This document shows, piece by piece, positions 1 through 6,465 of a stretch of DNA of 6,871 nt (positions are counted from its first letter, which is position 1; every line of letters begins with the position of its first letter). The notes under the pieces were generated by a model, which was not told where the DNA came from, searched no databases, and was given only the letters and a program-made list of their open reading frames with translations. This DNA comes from Clostridia bacterium (GTDB taxonomy: Bacteria; Bacillota_A; Clostridia; Oscillospirales; QAKW01). The DNA is taken from assembly GCA_017396865.1 (NCBI GenBank), contig JAFQKO010000116.1:1-6871 (forward strand). Reading direction: 5' to 3'. The position numbers and the translations under genes are program-made.

Positions 1-951
1 GCCGCCGAACAGTTCGTTATATTCGGGAGTGCGCGGATGGCGGGCGATCCGCAGTTTCATGACGAAATCGTCCATCAGCTCCTGCGCGCCCTCCTCGGTG
101 AGGGTGCCGTTTGCAAGATCCCGCTCGATATAAATATCAAAGAAGGTGCTGACCCGACCCAGCGACATGGCGGCGCCGTTTTGCTCCTTAATGGCGGCCA
201 GATAGGCAAAATAGGTCCATTGGATCGCCTCGCGGGCGTTTTCGGCAGGCGCGCTGATATCACAACCGTACATCGCCGCCATCTCCTTCATGAAGCCCAA
301 AAAGGTGATCTGCTGAAACAGCTCCTCCGACTGGCGAGCCTTATCCACCTCGAAATTACCCTCGGCAAGGGCTGCCTTATCCTTTTGCTTTTCGGCGATC
401 AGCCGATCAACACCATACAGCGCCACCCGCCGATAATCGCCGATAATACGGCCACGGCCGTAGGCATCGGGCAGACCGGTGATAACGTGGCATTTGCGGG
501 CCTTACGCATTTCCTCGGTATAAACACGGAAGACACCGTCGTTATGGGTAGTGCGGAATTTGAATTCATCCTCCACCTTATCGCTCAGGCGATAGCCATA
601 GGCGGCGCAGGCCTGCCGCGCCATACGGATGCCGCCGAAGGGATTCACGCCCCGCTTCAAGGGGCTATCGGTCTGCATACCGACGATCAGTTCCTTTTCC
701 TTCTCGATATAGCCGGGGGCATAGCTGGTCAGGGAGGAGACCGTATCGGTATCCACGTCCAGCACACCGCCGCGCTGCTGCTCTAACTTAAAGAGCTCCC
801 GCACCTTGCCCATCAGCTCCTCGGTGCGGGCAGTAGCGCCGCAGAGAAAATCCGCATCGCCGGTATATTCCCGATAATTGGTTTGGATAAAATCGCGCAC
901 ATTGATCTCATCCTGCCATACTCCTGCTTTAAAACCGTTCCATTGATTCAT
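1..951 (-). CDS. pflB: Pyruvate formate-lyase (formate C-acetyltransferase), N-terminal 317 residues, truncated by window edge
   Basis: This cytoplasmic glycyl-radical enzyme converts pyruvate and CoA to acetyl-CoA and formate in anaerobic fermentation. I translated it from the minus strand: it begins MNQWNGFKAGVWQDEINVRD and stays open to the left edge, about 40% of the usual 750-760 residues. It aligns along its length with my memory of E. coli PflB. Shared blocks include NVRDFIQ (17-23), PLKRGVNPFGGIRM (97-110), TGLPDAYGRGRIIGDYRR (158-175), EAIQWTYFAYLAA (241-253), NGAAMS (258-263) and RTPEYNELF (307-315). Arg168 matches the E. coli pyruvate-binding Arg176. The catalytic Cys-Cys pair and the C-terminal glycyl-radical loop would lie outside the window, so their integrity cannot be judged. 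The start is fixed by AGGAAGG eight bases upstream. It has its own promoter and a ZTP riboswitch leader. An activase gene (pflA) would be expected farther left. The GRGRIIGDYRR block favours true PFL over other glycyl-radical enzymes. Confidence 0.97.
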   Translation of the reverse strand, partial: MNQWNGFKAGVWQDEINVRDFIQTNYREYTGDADFLCGATARTEELMGKVRELFKLEQQRGGVLDVDTDTVSSLTSYAPGYIEKEKELIVGMQTDSPLKRGVNPFGGIRMARQACAAYGYRLSDKVEDEFKFRTTHNDGVFRVYTEEMRKARKCHVITGLPDAYGRGRIIGDYRRVALYGVDRLIAEKQKDKAALAEGNFEVDKARQSEELFQQITFLGFMKEMAAMYGCDISAPAENAREAIQWTYFAYLAAIKEQNGAAMSLGRVSTFFDIYIERDLANGTLTEEGAQELMDDFVMKLRIARHPRTPEYNELFGG

Positions 952-959
952 AATGTTGA

Positions 960-966
960 CCTTCCT
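960..966 (-). promoter_or_regulatory. Ribosome binding site of pflB
   Basis: The minus strand reads AGGAAGG followed by an eight-base spacer and ATG at 951. This strong Shine-Dalgarno site supports the chosen pflB start. It lies downstream of the leader terminator, so control by the riboswitch is more likely at transcription than by hiding this site. Confidence 0.85.
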
Positions 967-988
967 TTCTTTGCTTGGTCTGCTCAAT

Positions 989-1023
989 AAAAAATGGGCA
1001 AGACCAGCATGCTGATCTTGCCC
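989..1023 (-). terminator. Intrinsic terminator in the pflB leader (riboswitch expression platform)
   Basis: On the minus strand, GGGCAAGATCAG (1023 to 1012) pairs with CTGGTCTTGCCC (1007 to 996) around a CATG loop. The stem has 12 positions with one imperfect pair (A opposite C), and it is followed by ATTTTTTATT. The six-U run (994-989) makes it a textbook rho-independent terminator, yet it sits only 37 bases before the pflB start, inside the transcribed leader. Its 5' arm includes the GGCA that also forms the 3' side of aptamer stem P3 (1022-1019). The two structures are therefore mutually exclusive, as expected for a ligand-controlled terminator. It could also stop read-through from the upstream methyltransferase operon. 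Confidence 0.92.
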
Positions 1024-1088
1024 AGACGGTCGGCATTATAACCTCCACACTCCCCCGCGGTTCACCGCGAAATCCGTCAGTCATGTGG
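1019..1088 (-). promoter_or_regulatory. ZTP riboswitch aptamer (pfl RNA motif) upstream of pflB
   Basis: Read on the minus strand, the leader folds as the ZTP/ZMP-sensing class. P1 is CCACA (1088-1084) with UGUGG (1049-1045). Next comes the conserved GACUGACGG segment (1082-1074). P2 is CGCGG (1069-1065) with CCGCG (1060-1056) and a UGAA loop. P2 is followed by GGGGAGUG (1055-1048), the class signature. After a short linker, P3 is UGCC (1035-1032) with GGCA (1022-1019), and its loop carries CCGUCUGGGC, a version of the conserved CCGCCUGGGC. GACGG (1078-1074) is perfectly complementary to CCGUC (1029-1025), which matches the known pseudoknot, apparently with a compensated base pair relative to the usual GGCG/CGCC. 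Family knowledge: ZTP and ZMP rise when 10-formyl-tetrahydrofolate is limiting. Inference: binding stabilises P3, blocks the overlapping terminator and turns pflB on. No covariance-model search was run. Confidence 0.93.
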
Positions 1089-1097
1089 TACATCCTT

Positions 1098-1126
1098 ATT
1101 GTACAATGAAAAACAAAATTTGTCAA
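1098..1126 (-). promoter_or_regulatory. Sigma-70/sigma-A type promoter for pflB
   Basis: The minus strand has TTGACA (1126-1121), exactly 17 bases, then TACAAT (1103-1098): a consensus -35, ideal spacing and a near-consensus -10. Transcription should start near 1090-1093, just ahead of aptamer stem P1, giving a leader of about 140 bases. The -10 lies inside the perfect palindrome ATTGTACAAT (1098-1107), which could be chance or a small operator. The -35 is only 32 bases beyond the stop codon of the RACE gene. Confidence 0.9.
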
Positions 1127-1157
1127 TCAAACAGTTGCACAAAAATCGACCGAAGTT

Positions 1158-2645
1158 TTATTCAAACATCATATATTCCATATAATTTTCCGCAAAAGCG
1201 GGGTTTGCGGCCAGCTCCAGCAGGGTTGCCTCTTTGGCAAGGCGCACACTCTCTGCCCGCAAATCGGGATTCAGAAGCAGCATGGCCGCACCCTGCAGGG
1301 CAGCATTGCCCAAAACCTCCACCCGCTCCACGGCATCGGGCGGCAATAGCCCGATCTTGGCCGCATTCTGCAGATCCAGATAGGCGCCGAAGCCGCCCGC
1401 CACGCAAAGGCGAGAAAGCTCCTTTGCGGCAAGGCCGCAAGCAGACAGCGCCGTTTCCATCCCTGCGCGGATGGCGCTTTTGGCAAGCTGAACGGCACGG
1501 ATATCCTCGGCTTTAATGATCACGGGCGAGAGCAGTTCCACGTCCTCCTCCAGATAGCCCGTTTCATCCAGGGTTTCATTTTCCAGCAGGCAGGCGATGG
1601 CATCCACCAAGCCGCTGCCGCAGATGCCCTTGGGGGCTTGATCGCCGATGACACGGTAGAAAAGGGCATCCTCCTCCAACCAAACGCGGTCAATAGCGCC
1701 GCTTTCGCCCCGCATCCCCATCGAGATGCCCGCGCCCTCAAAGGCAGGGCCTGCGGCGGTGGAGCAAACGGTCAGCTTGCCCTCATGCCACAAGGCGATC
1801 TCGCCGTTGGTGCCGATATCCACTAAAAGGGCGGCACTTTCCCCTGCGCAAAGATCGGAGGCCAGCAGGGCACAAACCGTATCGGCGCCCACAAAGGCGG
1901 AAACGCAGGGCGGCAGATAAACTTCCACCTGCGAAGAAAGGCTTTTGAGTCCCAATTCTGCGGCGGTCAGCGTTTCGCCAAACAGCCGTTTGGCGAGGAA
2001 CGGAGCTCGCGCCAACGGATCGGGATCGGTTTGGGTTAGCAGATGGAGCATCACCGTATTCCCTGTGATTACCACCCGCTCAATTTCTTCGGGTTGATTG
2101 GTCAATTCTGCCAACAAGGCATCAATCGCCGTACAGATCAGCGCGGCAAGCCGTTCCCCTTCCCCGGCCAGCGCCGCTTCGATGCGAGAGACCACGTCCG
2201 CCCCGCAGACCGATTGCGGATTCAGCGCCGTTGCCTTGGCCAGCAGCTTGCCCTCGGCATCATAAAGCACGGCGGCAAGGGTCGTGGTTCCGATATCAAC
2301 GGCAGCGCCGTATTTTTGAAAATCGGGACGGATCGACATATTTTGCAGATTGCCGTCTACCGCGATCTGCGCCGCATGGTGCTGTTCGGGCAGTGCAACG
2401 GTACATGCACCCAGCGCCTTGGTGCAGCAAGCAAGCCGCACACCCGCACGCAATTCTTCAGCCGTCAGCAGTTTTTGCTCCTCGGCGGTGACGGGCGAGA
2501 GCGCACCGCTTGCAAACACCTTGCATTTACCGCATTTTCCGTGGCCGCCGCAGGGGCGCTCCGGTTCCACCAACGCCGAAAGCTCGGTGCCATAGGCAAC
2601 CGAGCGTTTCGTTCCGTTTAAAATTACTTCAATTTGATTCATCAT
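1158..2645 (-). CDS. Reductive activator of corrinoid-dependent methyltransferases (RACE; [2Fe-2S] plus ASKHA ATPase, DUF4445)
   Basis: The 495-residue product is a cytoplasmic metallo-ATPase type. Proteins of this family use ATP and a low-potential electron to return inactive Co(II) corrinoid to Co(I). Residues 1-85 look like a plant-type [2Fe-2S] ferredoxin domain with Cys32, Cys38 and Cys41 in CGGHGKCGKC and the fourth ligand probably Cys73 in RLACC. From about 113 the ASKHA/actin-like part follows: AVDIGTTT (115-122), NPQSVCGADVVSRI (142-155), VITGNTVMLHLL (192-203), VDIGTNGE (275-282), AGPAFEG (298-304), ICGSG (340-344) and VAGGFG (414-419). It is shorter than the 600-odd residues of well-studied members such as RACo of Carboxydothermus. 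The start is ATGATG; I use the first, 13 bases after GGAG, but the second codon is possible. The first ATG overlaps the DUF2284 stop by four bases (ATGA), so translation is probably coupled. Its cognate corrinoid protein is not in the window. Confidence 0.93.
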   Translation of the reverse strand: MMNQIEVILNGTKRSVAYGTELSALVEPERPCGGHGKCGKCKVFASGALSPVTAEEQKLLTAEELRAGVRLACCTKALGACTVALPEQHHAAQIAVDGNLQNMSIRPDFQKYGAAVDIGTTTLAAVLYDAEGKLLAKATALNPQSVCGADVVSRIEAALAGEGERLAALICTAIDALLAELTNQPEEIERVVITGNTVMLHLLTQTDPDPLARAPFLAKRLFGETLTAAELGLKSLSSQVEVYLPPCVSAFVGADTVCALLASDLCAGESAALLVDIGTNGEIALWHEGKLTVCSTAAGPAFEGAGISMGMRGESGAIDRVWLEEDALFYRVIGDQAPKGICGSGLVDAIACLLENETLDETGYLEEDVELLSPVIIKAEDIRAVQLAKSAIRAGMETALSACGLAAKELSRLCVAGGFGAYLDLQNAAKIGLLPPDAVERVEVLGNAALQGAAMLLLNPDLRAESVRLAKEATLLELAANPAFAENYMEYMMFE

Positions 2646-3163
2646 TCAAAAAAGACCGCTCCGAAATAGGTGACGGTATCGGCACCGTTGATATACTTCA
2701 TTCCTGCAAGCTGTGCAAGCTTGGAAACGTTAACCCCATGGGCCTCCAACGAGGCGATCGCCCGATCGGGGAAGCGGCAGGGCTCATTGCTATGCTTGGC
2801 ACAGGGCGAGCAGACCTTACAGCCGCCCGCACCGAGATGCAGCCCTTCGGGGATCTCCTTGCGCAGCTTTTGCACCAGCTCGTTATGGCGGCGGCCTGCC
2901 TCCATCATTCCCTCAAAATCGAAGCTATCCTCCAAGGGAAAGATGGTTTGATAGACCAATGCCGAGCGATAGGAGCGCAGTTTTTCCATCAGCGCGTCGA
3001 TCTCGCCGATATCCGGCGGGCAGGTCCAGCAGCGGCCGTACATCCCGCAGGCATTGGAGGCGCAAAGCTCACGGAACTTTGCCTCCAGCTCGATCTCATC
3101 CACCGCCACAATGGCGGCATTTTTCGCACCGAACGCAAGAGCGGTTTCCACGTAATTATTCAT
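2642..3163 (-). CDS. DUF2284 cysteine-rich predicted metal-binding protein
   Basis: This 173-residue soluble protein has no signal peptide or membrane segment. It has two cysteine groups: Cys34, Cys39, Cys45 and Cys48 in a C-x4-C-x5-C-x2-C arrangement that includes the family hallmark CGMYGRCWTCPP (39-50), and Cys115, Cys118, Cys121 and Cys129 in GGCKVCSPCAKHSNEPC. Eight cysteines in two groups of four suggest two metal sites, most likely iron-sulfur clusters, but this is inferred from spacing alone. The biochemical role of DUF2284 is not known to me. It often occurs beside UroD-type methyltransferases and corrinoid enzymes, and here it sits directly between the MtbA-like methyltransferase (8-base overlap) and the reductive activator (4-base overlap). 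A role in electron delivery to the activator or in methyl transfer is plausible. There is no strong ribosome binding site before ATG at 3163, so it probably relies on translational coupling. Confidence 0.9.
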   Translation of the reverse strand: MNNYVETALAFGAKNAAIVAVDEIELEAKFRELCASNACGMYGRCWTCPPDIGEIDALMEKLRSYRSALVYQTIFPLEDSFDFEGMMEAGRRHNELVQKLRKEIPEGLHLGAGGCKVCSPCAKHSNEPCRFPDRAIASLEAHGVNVSKLAQLAGMKYINGADTVTYFGAVFFE

Positions 3164-4154
3164 AGAATTTTTTTACCGTTTCAAAGAAGGTGTCCAGATT
3201 CGTCCAAGGGGTTTGGGGCGGGATATCGCAGCCGGAGGAAACGACAAAATTCGCATATCCGCTGCAGGCCTCCAGCACACCGCGGGTGGCGGCTTCCACC
3301 TGCTCCGCCGCACCCATCCGCAGAACACCTGCGGGATCGACGTTGCCCATTACGATGACGTCGGCAGGGGCTTTCTTCAGCATCTCTGCCAGATCGATGG
3401 AGTTGCCGAAATGGTAGGCGGCCGCACCGATACCAAAGATCGAATCGGTCATGGCGAGAACGTTATCGCCGCAGTTATGATAAACCAATGCAAAATCATC
3501 GTCCTGAACGGCATCGACGATCTCCTTAACATAGGGGGCAGAGAATTCCGCCTCCAGCGAAGGAGAAAGCAGGCCGGCAACCGGCTCGGCCATCATCACA
3601 CCGTCGGCTCCCGCTTCCTTATAGGCCTTGGCGTAGGCGATCAGAAAATCGGTACATTTACGGAGCACCAGATGCACCATATCGGGATCATCATAGCAAT
3701 CCATCATGATCTCCGAAACGTCCAGCAGGCGGGCGGCCAACGAGAAGGGGCCGATAATACCTGCGAACACAGGGCGGTCGTTGATCAGTTTCGCCGCCTT
3801 ACGGATGGAATCCACATACAGACCCGAACGCGCCGCGCCGACAGCGGGCACCTCCAGCGCCTCTGCTTCCTCCATATCATTGATCAGCCGACCGGTAACG
3901 GTGGGGACTTCATCATCGGAAAAGCGCACCTGCGCGCCGAAGCATTCTGCCTCCACCGAAAGATCCATCAGGCTGACCGAGGCCGCGGAATCTGTTTTTT
4001 CAGCGATCATCTGCATACCCTTGGCCTGCAGATCGCTATCCCCGATCAACTCCCGCACCGAAACGTTCAGCAGGCTGATGCTCGGAAAGGAAAGAATCGG
4101 CAATGCTTTTTTCATTTGGGGCAATTCCTTGACCCATGCTTTCATATTCTTCAT
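3156..4154 (-). CDS. MtaA/MtbA-type methylcobamide methyltransferase (UroD superfamily) with intact zinc site
   Basis: This 332-residue TIM-barrel protein belongs to the uroporphyrinogen decarboxylase superfamily, in the branch that moves methyl groups from methylated corrinoid proteins to a thiol or other acceptor (MtaA, MtbA, CmuA). The zinc-ligand pattern His-x-Cys...Cys is visible as His226 and Cys228 in VYHNCGDN and Cys309 in SSGCDIPPQTPWTN. MGNVDP (269-274) is also typical. True heme-pathway UroD lacks this His/Cys site, and no heme genes are near. I chose ATG at 4154 over the longer reading from 4208 because GGAG lies ten bases before 4154 and the longer form would overlap the upstream gene by 49 bases with residues that do not fit the family. 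The spacing to the preceding gene is five bases, and the 3' end overlaps the DUF2284 start by eight. In bacteria the acceptor is unlikely to be coenzyme M; tetrahydrofolate or another thiol is possible, but the substrate cannot be read from the sequence. Confidence 0.9.
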   Translation of the reverse strand: MKNMKAWVKELPQMKKALPILSFPSISLLNVSVRELIGDSDLQAKGMQMIAEKTDSAASVSLMDLSVEAECFGAQVRFSDDEVPTVTGRLINDMEEAEALEVPAVGAARSGLYVDSIRKAAKLINDRPVFAGIIGPFSLAARLLDVSEIMMDCYDDPDMVHLVLRKCTDFLIAYAKAYKEAGADGVMMAEPVAGLLSPSLEAEFSAPYVKEIVDAVQDDDFALVYHNCGDNVLAMTDSIFGIGAAAYHFGNSIDLAEMLKKAPADVIVMGNVDPAGVLRMGAAEQVEAATRGVLEACSGYANFVVSSGCDIPPQTPWTNLDTFFETVKKFYE

Positions 4155-4159
4155 CTTAA

Positions 4160-5380
4160 TTATTCTCCGTAATAATGATCTAACACCTCGGCGACCGTAT
4201 CCGCCCAAACGATCAGATTTTCGGGACGGTGGGAAACGGTGCTGATATCCTTCAGCACAAACTCGACGGGACAGCCATACTTTTGGCAGACCCGAACGGT
4301 TTTTTCCGTTTCCTCGCGAATCACCTTGGGGTCGGTTTGCATCGCCACGTTGGCGGGATTCGGCTTTCGGGCATAAACGTAGTTTTTGCCGATCGCCTCG
4401 GCACTCATCTCCTCATCCGACCAAGGAGAAACGCCGATCTTACGCAGATTGGGAAGCTTTTTAACCGCATCCATTCTGCGATCCAGCGGCTCGCAACAGC
4501 CGTAGTAGGAATACCCGAACCGCTCGGCCAGCGGGATCATATAATCAATATCAAATTCCTCCAACATGGCGGGAGAGACCTCCGAGAAGCATTGGGCCAT
4601 TCCGCGGAACCAGGTGGCCTTTAAGCCGCTCTCCCCCAAGCCCGAAACGTAGCCGGGGGTGCAGTGCAGGGTGGTGGGATCGGGATCCACCAGCCCGTTG
4701 GCTTCAATGAAATCCAGCTCTGCCACCGCCGCATCAAAATACTTTTTGCGGATATTATGCAGATGCTCGGGACGGTCGTAGAGATCAAACAGAATCGGCT
4801 CGACACCGCGCAGCCGCGCGATCCGATCCCACGGCGCATGGTAATAGGGCCCGTTTCCGCTCAATACCACCGGCATGGAATCGCCCAAAAGATCAGTATA
4901 ATACGCCATTTTTTCCTCATCCTTATCGGGGCGCAGGGTGAACTGCGGAATCTGCATCCGCTCGACCACCGCTTCGCTCTCCAGCACGTCGGCATACTGA
5001 TGGGAGACGATGTTGTTCTGATCGTCGGTGCGCAGAATGTTTTCCTCTGCTTCAATGCCAAAGCCTGTGGAATCATAGGCACGGCGCACCTTATAGCAGG
5101 GCTCGAAGATGGCATCGCACCGAAAATGCTTCTCACGAAACAGCGCCGTGCGAAGATAAAGCTCCAGCTTTCTTGCCCGCTCATCCTCGCAAAGGCAGGT
5201 CAGCTCATCGTTGATATTCATCTGATACCAAGGAATCTCATCCATCAGCACCGGCGGGCGCACGATCTTCAGATCGTTGGTAGCCCGCATCCGCGCGACG
5301 GCTTTTTGTTGCTTTTCGGAGCAGGCAATCTCCATATAGCGCTTCGCCAACTCCCGAATGATGATTTGATCTTGATTCAT
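4160..5380 (-). CDS. Divergent UroD-superfamily protein, putative methyltransferase
   Basis: The 406-residue protein is longer than typical MtbA (about 340). I recognise it as a remote UroD-like barrel from its second half: ENGPYYHAP-like SGNGPYYHAP (174-183), FDLYDRPEHL (198-207), LGESGLKATWFRG (248-260), YYGCCEPLDRR (292-302), LRKIGVSPWSD (312-322) and VLKDISTVSHRPENLIVW (375-392). Where zinc-dependent relatives carry His-x-Cys, this protein has GCCEP with Cys295 and Cys296, and near the C-terminus it has Asp378 and His384 in place of the third Cys. A different metal or substrate site is likely. The N-terminal 150 residues match nothing I can name. It begins seven bases after a GAGGA that includes the upstream stop TGA, and ends five bases before the MtbA-like gene. 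It may be the substrate-specific methyltransferase of the system, but that is inference from operon position. Confidence 0.75.
   Translation of the reverse strand: MNQDQIIIRELAKRYMEIACSEKQQKAVARMRATNDLKIVRPPVLMDEIPWYQMNINDELTCLCEDERARKLELYLRTALFREKHFRCDAIFEPCYKVRRAYDSTGFGIEAEENILRTDDQNNIVSHQYADVLESEAVVERMQIPQFTLRPDKDEEKMAYYTDLLGDSMPVVLSGNGPYYHAPWDRIARLRGVEPILFDLYDRPEHLHNIRKKYFDAAVAELDFIEANGLVDPDPTTLHCTPGYVSGLGESGLKATWFRGMAQCFSEVSPAMLEEFDIDYMIPLAERFGYSYYGCCEPLDRRMDAVKKLPNLRKIGVSPWSDEEMSAEAIGKNYVYARKPNPANVAMQTDPKVIREETEKTVRVCQKYGCPVEFVLKDISTVSHRPENLIVWADTVAEVLDHYYGE
4165..4168 (-). promoter_or_regulatory. Ribosome binding site deciding the start of the MtbA-like gene
   Basis: GGAG on the minus strand lies within the last codons of the preceding gene (TACGGAGAATAA), ten bases before ATG at 4154. 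This favours the 332-residue start over an ATG 18 codons earlier at 4208. A further ATG at 4145 (MKAWVKELPQ) is possible but less well spaced. Confidence 0.7.
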
Positions 5381-5387
5381 TTTTTAT

Positions 5388-5393
5388 TCCTCA
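5388..5393 (-). promoter_or_regulatory. Stop codon fused to ribosome binding site (TGAGGA) between two UroD-like genes
   Basis: The minus strand reads TGAGGAATAAAAA then ATG at 5380. TGA (5393-5391) ends the upstream gene and is also part of the GAGGA Shine-Dalgarno site, seven bases before the next start. This arrangement favours re-initiation by terminating ribosomes and a fixed ratio of the two products. Confidence 0.8.
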
Positions 5394-6458
5394 ATAGCGG
5401 CCCAGCTTTTTGGCAAGCTCGGTGATCTCCTTCATATTCTGATAAGAAACCGAGTTGGGGATGGAGTGGTCGGAGGCGAAGATATAGCCGCCGCCCTCCT
5501 TCATAATGGGGATGATCCGCTCCATCTCGGCCTTCACCAAATCGAGATCATCCCAAAGCTGGGCATTGATATCGCCGCGGAAGGCAAGCTTATCGCCGTA
5601 GAGCTGCTTAAGGAGCGCAGGATTCATACCAGCCTTGACCTCCAGAGGATTGAGCATATCGACGCCGGTTTCCAAAATATCCGGCAGCAGCTTTTCGATG
5701 CAGCCGCAGGAATGAAGCTCGGCGACCAGCCCACGCTCATGGGCCCAATCCACGACCCGCTTATGATAGGGCTTCAACAGCTCGCGATAGAGGTCGGGCG
5801 AGAAGAACGAGGTGCCCTTATAGCCCATATCATCGTACCACTTGATGCCATCGAACTCATAGCCGGCGTCCAAGATCCGCTGGCAGAGATCCAACGAGGT
5901 GGTGAGGTAGGTTTCAAACATATCGGTGACCCATTCCGGCTCTTCATACATACCGATCAACACGTTCTCGGTACCTGCCATATGGGAATGAGACACATCG
6001 AAGCCAAACCAGACCACCAGCTGCAGGAAATCACCCCGCGCCTTCCACAAGGGATAGTTTTCCTTTAAGTAGTCCCAGGGGATGCGGTCCTCATGGTATT
6101 CCAGCATCCGCTTTTTGGCTTCTTCCCATTTTTCGGAGGAATCATAATAATGATTCAACGTTTCGGGAGTAGAATCCAGCGCATTAAAGACCTTTTCGGT
6201 CACGCCCCATTTGGTGGTGCGGATACTGTAGCGATCGGTCTTTTCCAACACCCGCTGCTCGAAGCGGGGGGAATTATCGGGATGAATGCTGATCACACGG
6301 TCAAAGCCGAAATGATCATGCCAATCCATACCTGCAGGCAAGCCCTCTTTATACCAACGCGCAAGGGTGCCCCTCCAGGGCTTATCGACCATGGGAACAC
6401 GGTCGACCTCCTGATGGCGATAGGCGCGCAAAATCCGTTCTCTTGCAGTTAATTCCAT
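5391..6458 (-). CDS. UroD-superfamily putative corrinoid methyltransferase with altered third metal ligand
   Basis: This 355-residue soluble TIM-barrel protein has clear UroD-superfamily features: N-terminal TARERILRAYRHQEVDRVP (4-22, the usual opening of this family), FDGIKWYDDMGYKGTSFFSPDLYRELLKPYHK (202-233), AELHSCGCIEKLLPDIL (246-262), VDMLNPLEVKAGMNP (266-280), FRGDINAQ (293-300) and a C-terminal GGGYIFASDHSIPNSVSYQN (322-341). His249 and Cys251 keep the His-x-Cys half of the zinc site. The position where MtaA/MtbA have the last Cys reads SDHSIPNSV, with Asp330 and His331 as possible replacements. Relatives of this kind occur as substrate-side methyltransferases in bacterial demethylase loci and are often annotated simply as UroD; I infer methyltransferase activity but not its substrate. 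The start at 6458 is supported by GAGGA seven bases upstream. The gap to the upstream gene is ten bases, so both are surely cotranscribed. Confidence 0.87.
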   Translation of the reverse strand: MELTARERILRAYRHQEVDRVPMVDKPWRGTLARWYKEGLPAGMDWHDHFGFDRVISIHPDNSPRFEQRVLEKTDRYSIRTTKWGVTEKVFNALDSTPETLNHYYDSSEKWEEAKKRMLEYHEDRIPWDYLKENYPLWKARGDFLQLVVWFGFDVSHSHMAGTENVLIGMYEEPEWVTDMFETYLTTSLDLCQRILDAGYEFDGIKWYDDMGYKGTSFFSPDLYRELLKPYHKRVVDWAHERGLVAELHSCGCIEKLLPDILETGVDMLNPLEVKAGMNPALLKQLYGDKLAFRGDINAQLWDDLDLVKAEMERIIPIMKEGGGYIFASDHSIPNSVSYQNMKEITELAKKLGRY

Positions 6459-6465
6459 AGTTTTA

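Noticed and set aside
37..786. 249-codon open frame on the plus strand
   Set aside because: It lies antisense to pflB, whose minus-strand translation matches the family throughout. The plus frame is an artefact of GC-rich codon use.
929..1126. 65-codon minus-strand frame across the pflB leader
   Set aside because: It begins before the predicted transcription start, runs through the aptamer and terminator, and ends inside pflB in another frame. No leader peptide is needed to explain this region.
1127..1157. Possible terminator directly after the RACE gene (AAAACTTCGGTCGATTTTT on the minus strand)
   Set aside because: It has a U-run, but the preceding bases cannot form a stable hairpin with a usable loop.
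2510..3358. 282-codon open frame on the plus strand
   Set aside because: It spans antisense to three different real genes (RACE, DUF2284 and the MtbA-like gene) and resembles no protein family.
3213..4172. 319-codon open frame on the plus strand
   Set aside because: It is antisense to the MtbA-like gene, which has clear zinc-site motifs. The plus frame shows no recognisable domain and a composition typical of shadow frames.
4155..4208. 18-codon N-terminal extension of the MtbA-like gene
   Set aside because: It would overlap the upstream gene by 49 bases, is Arg/Gly-rich unlike the family, and a GGAG site supports the start at 4154.
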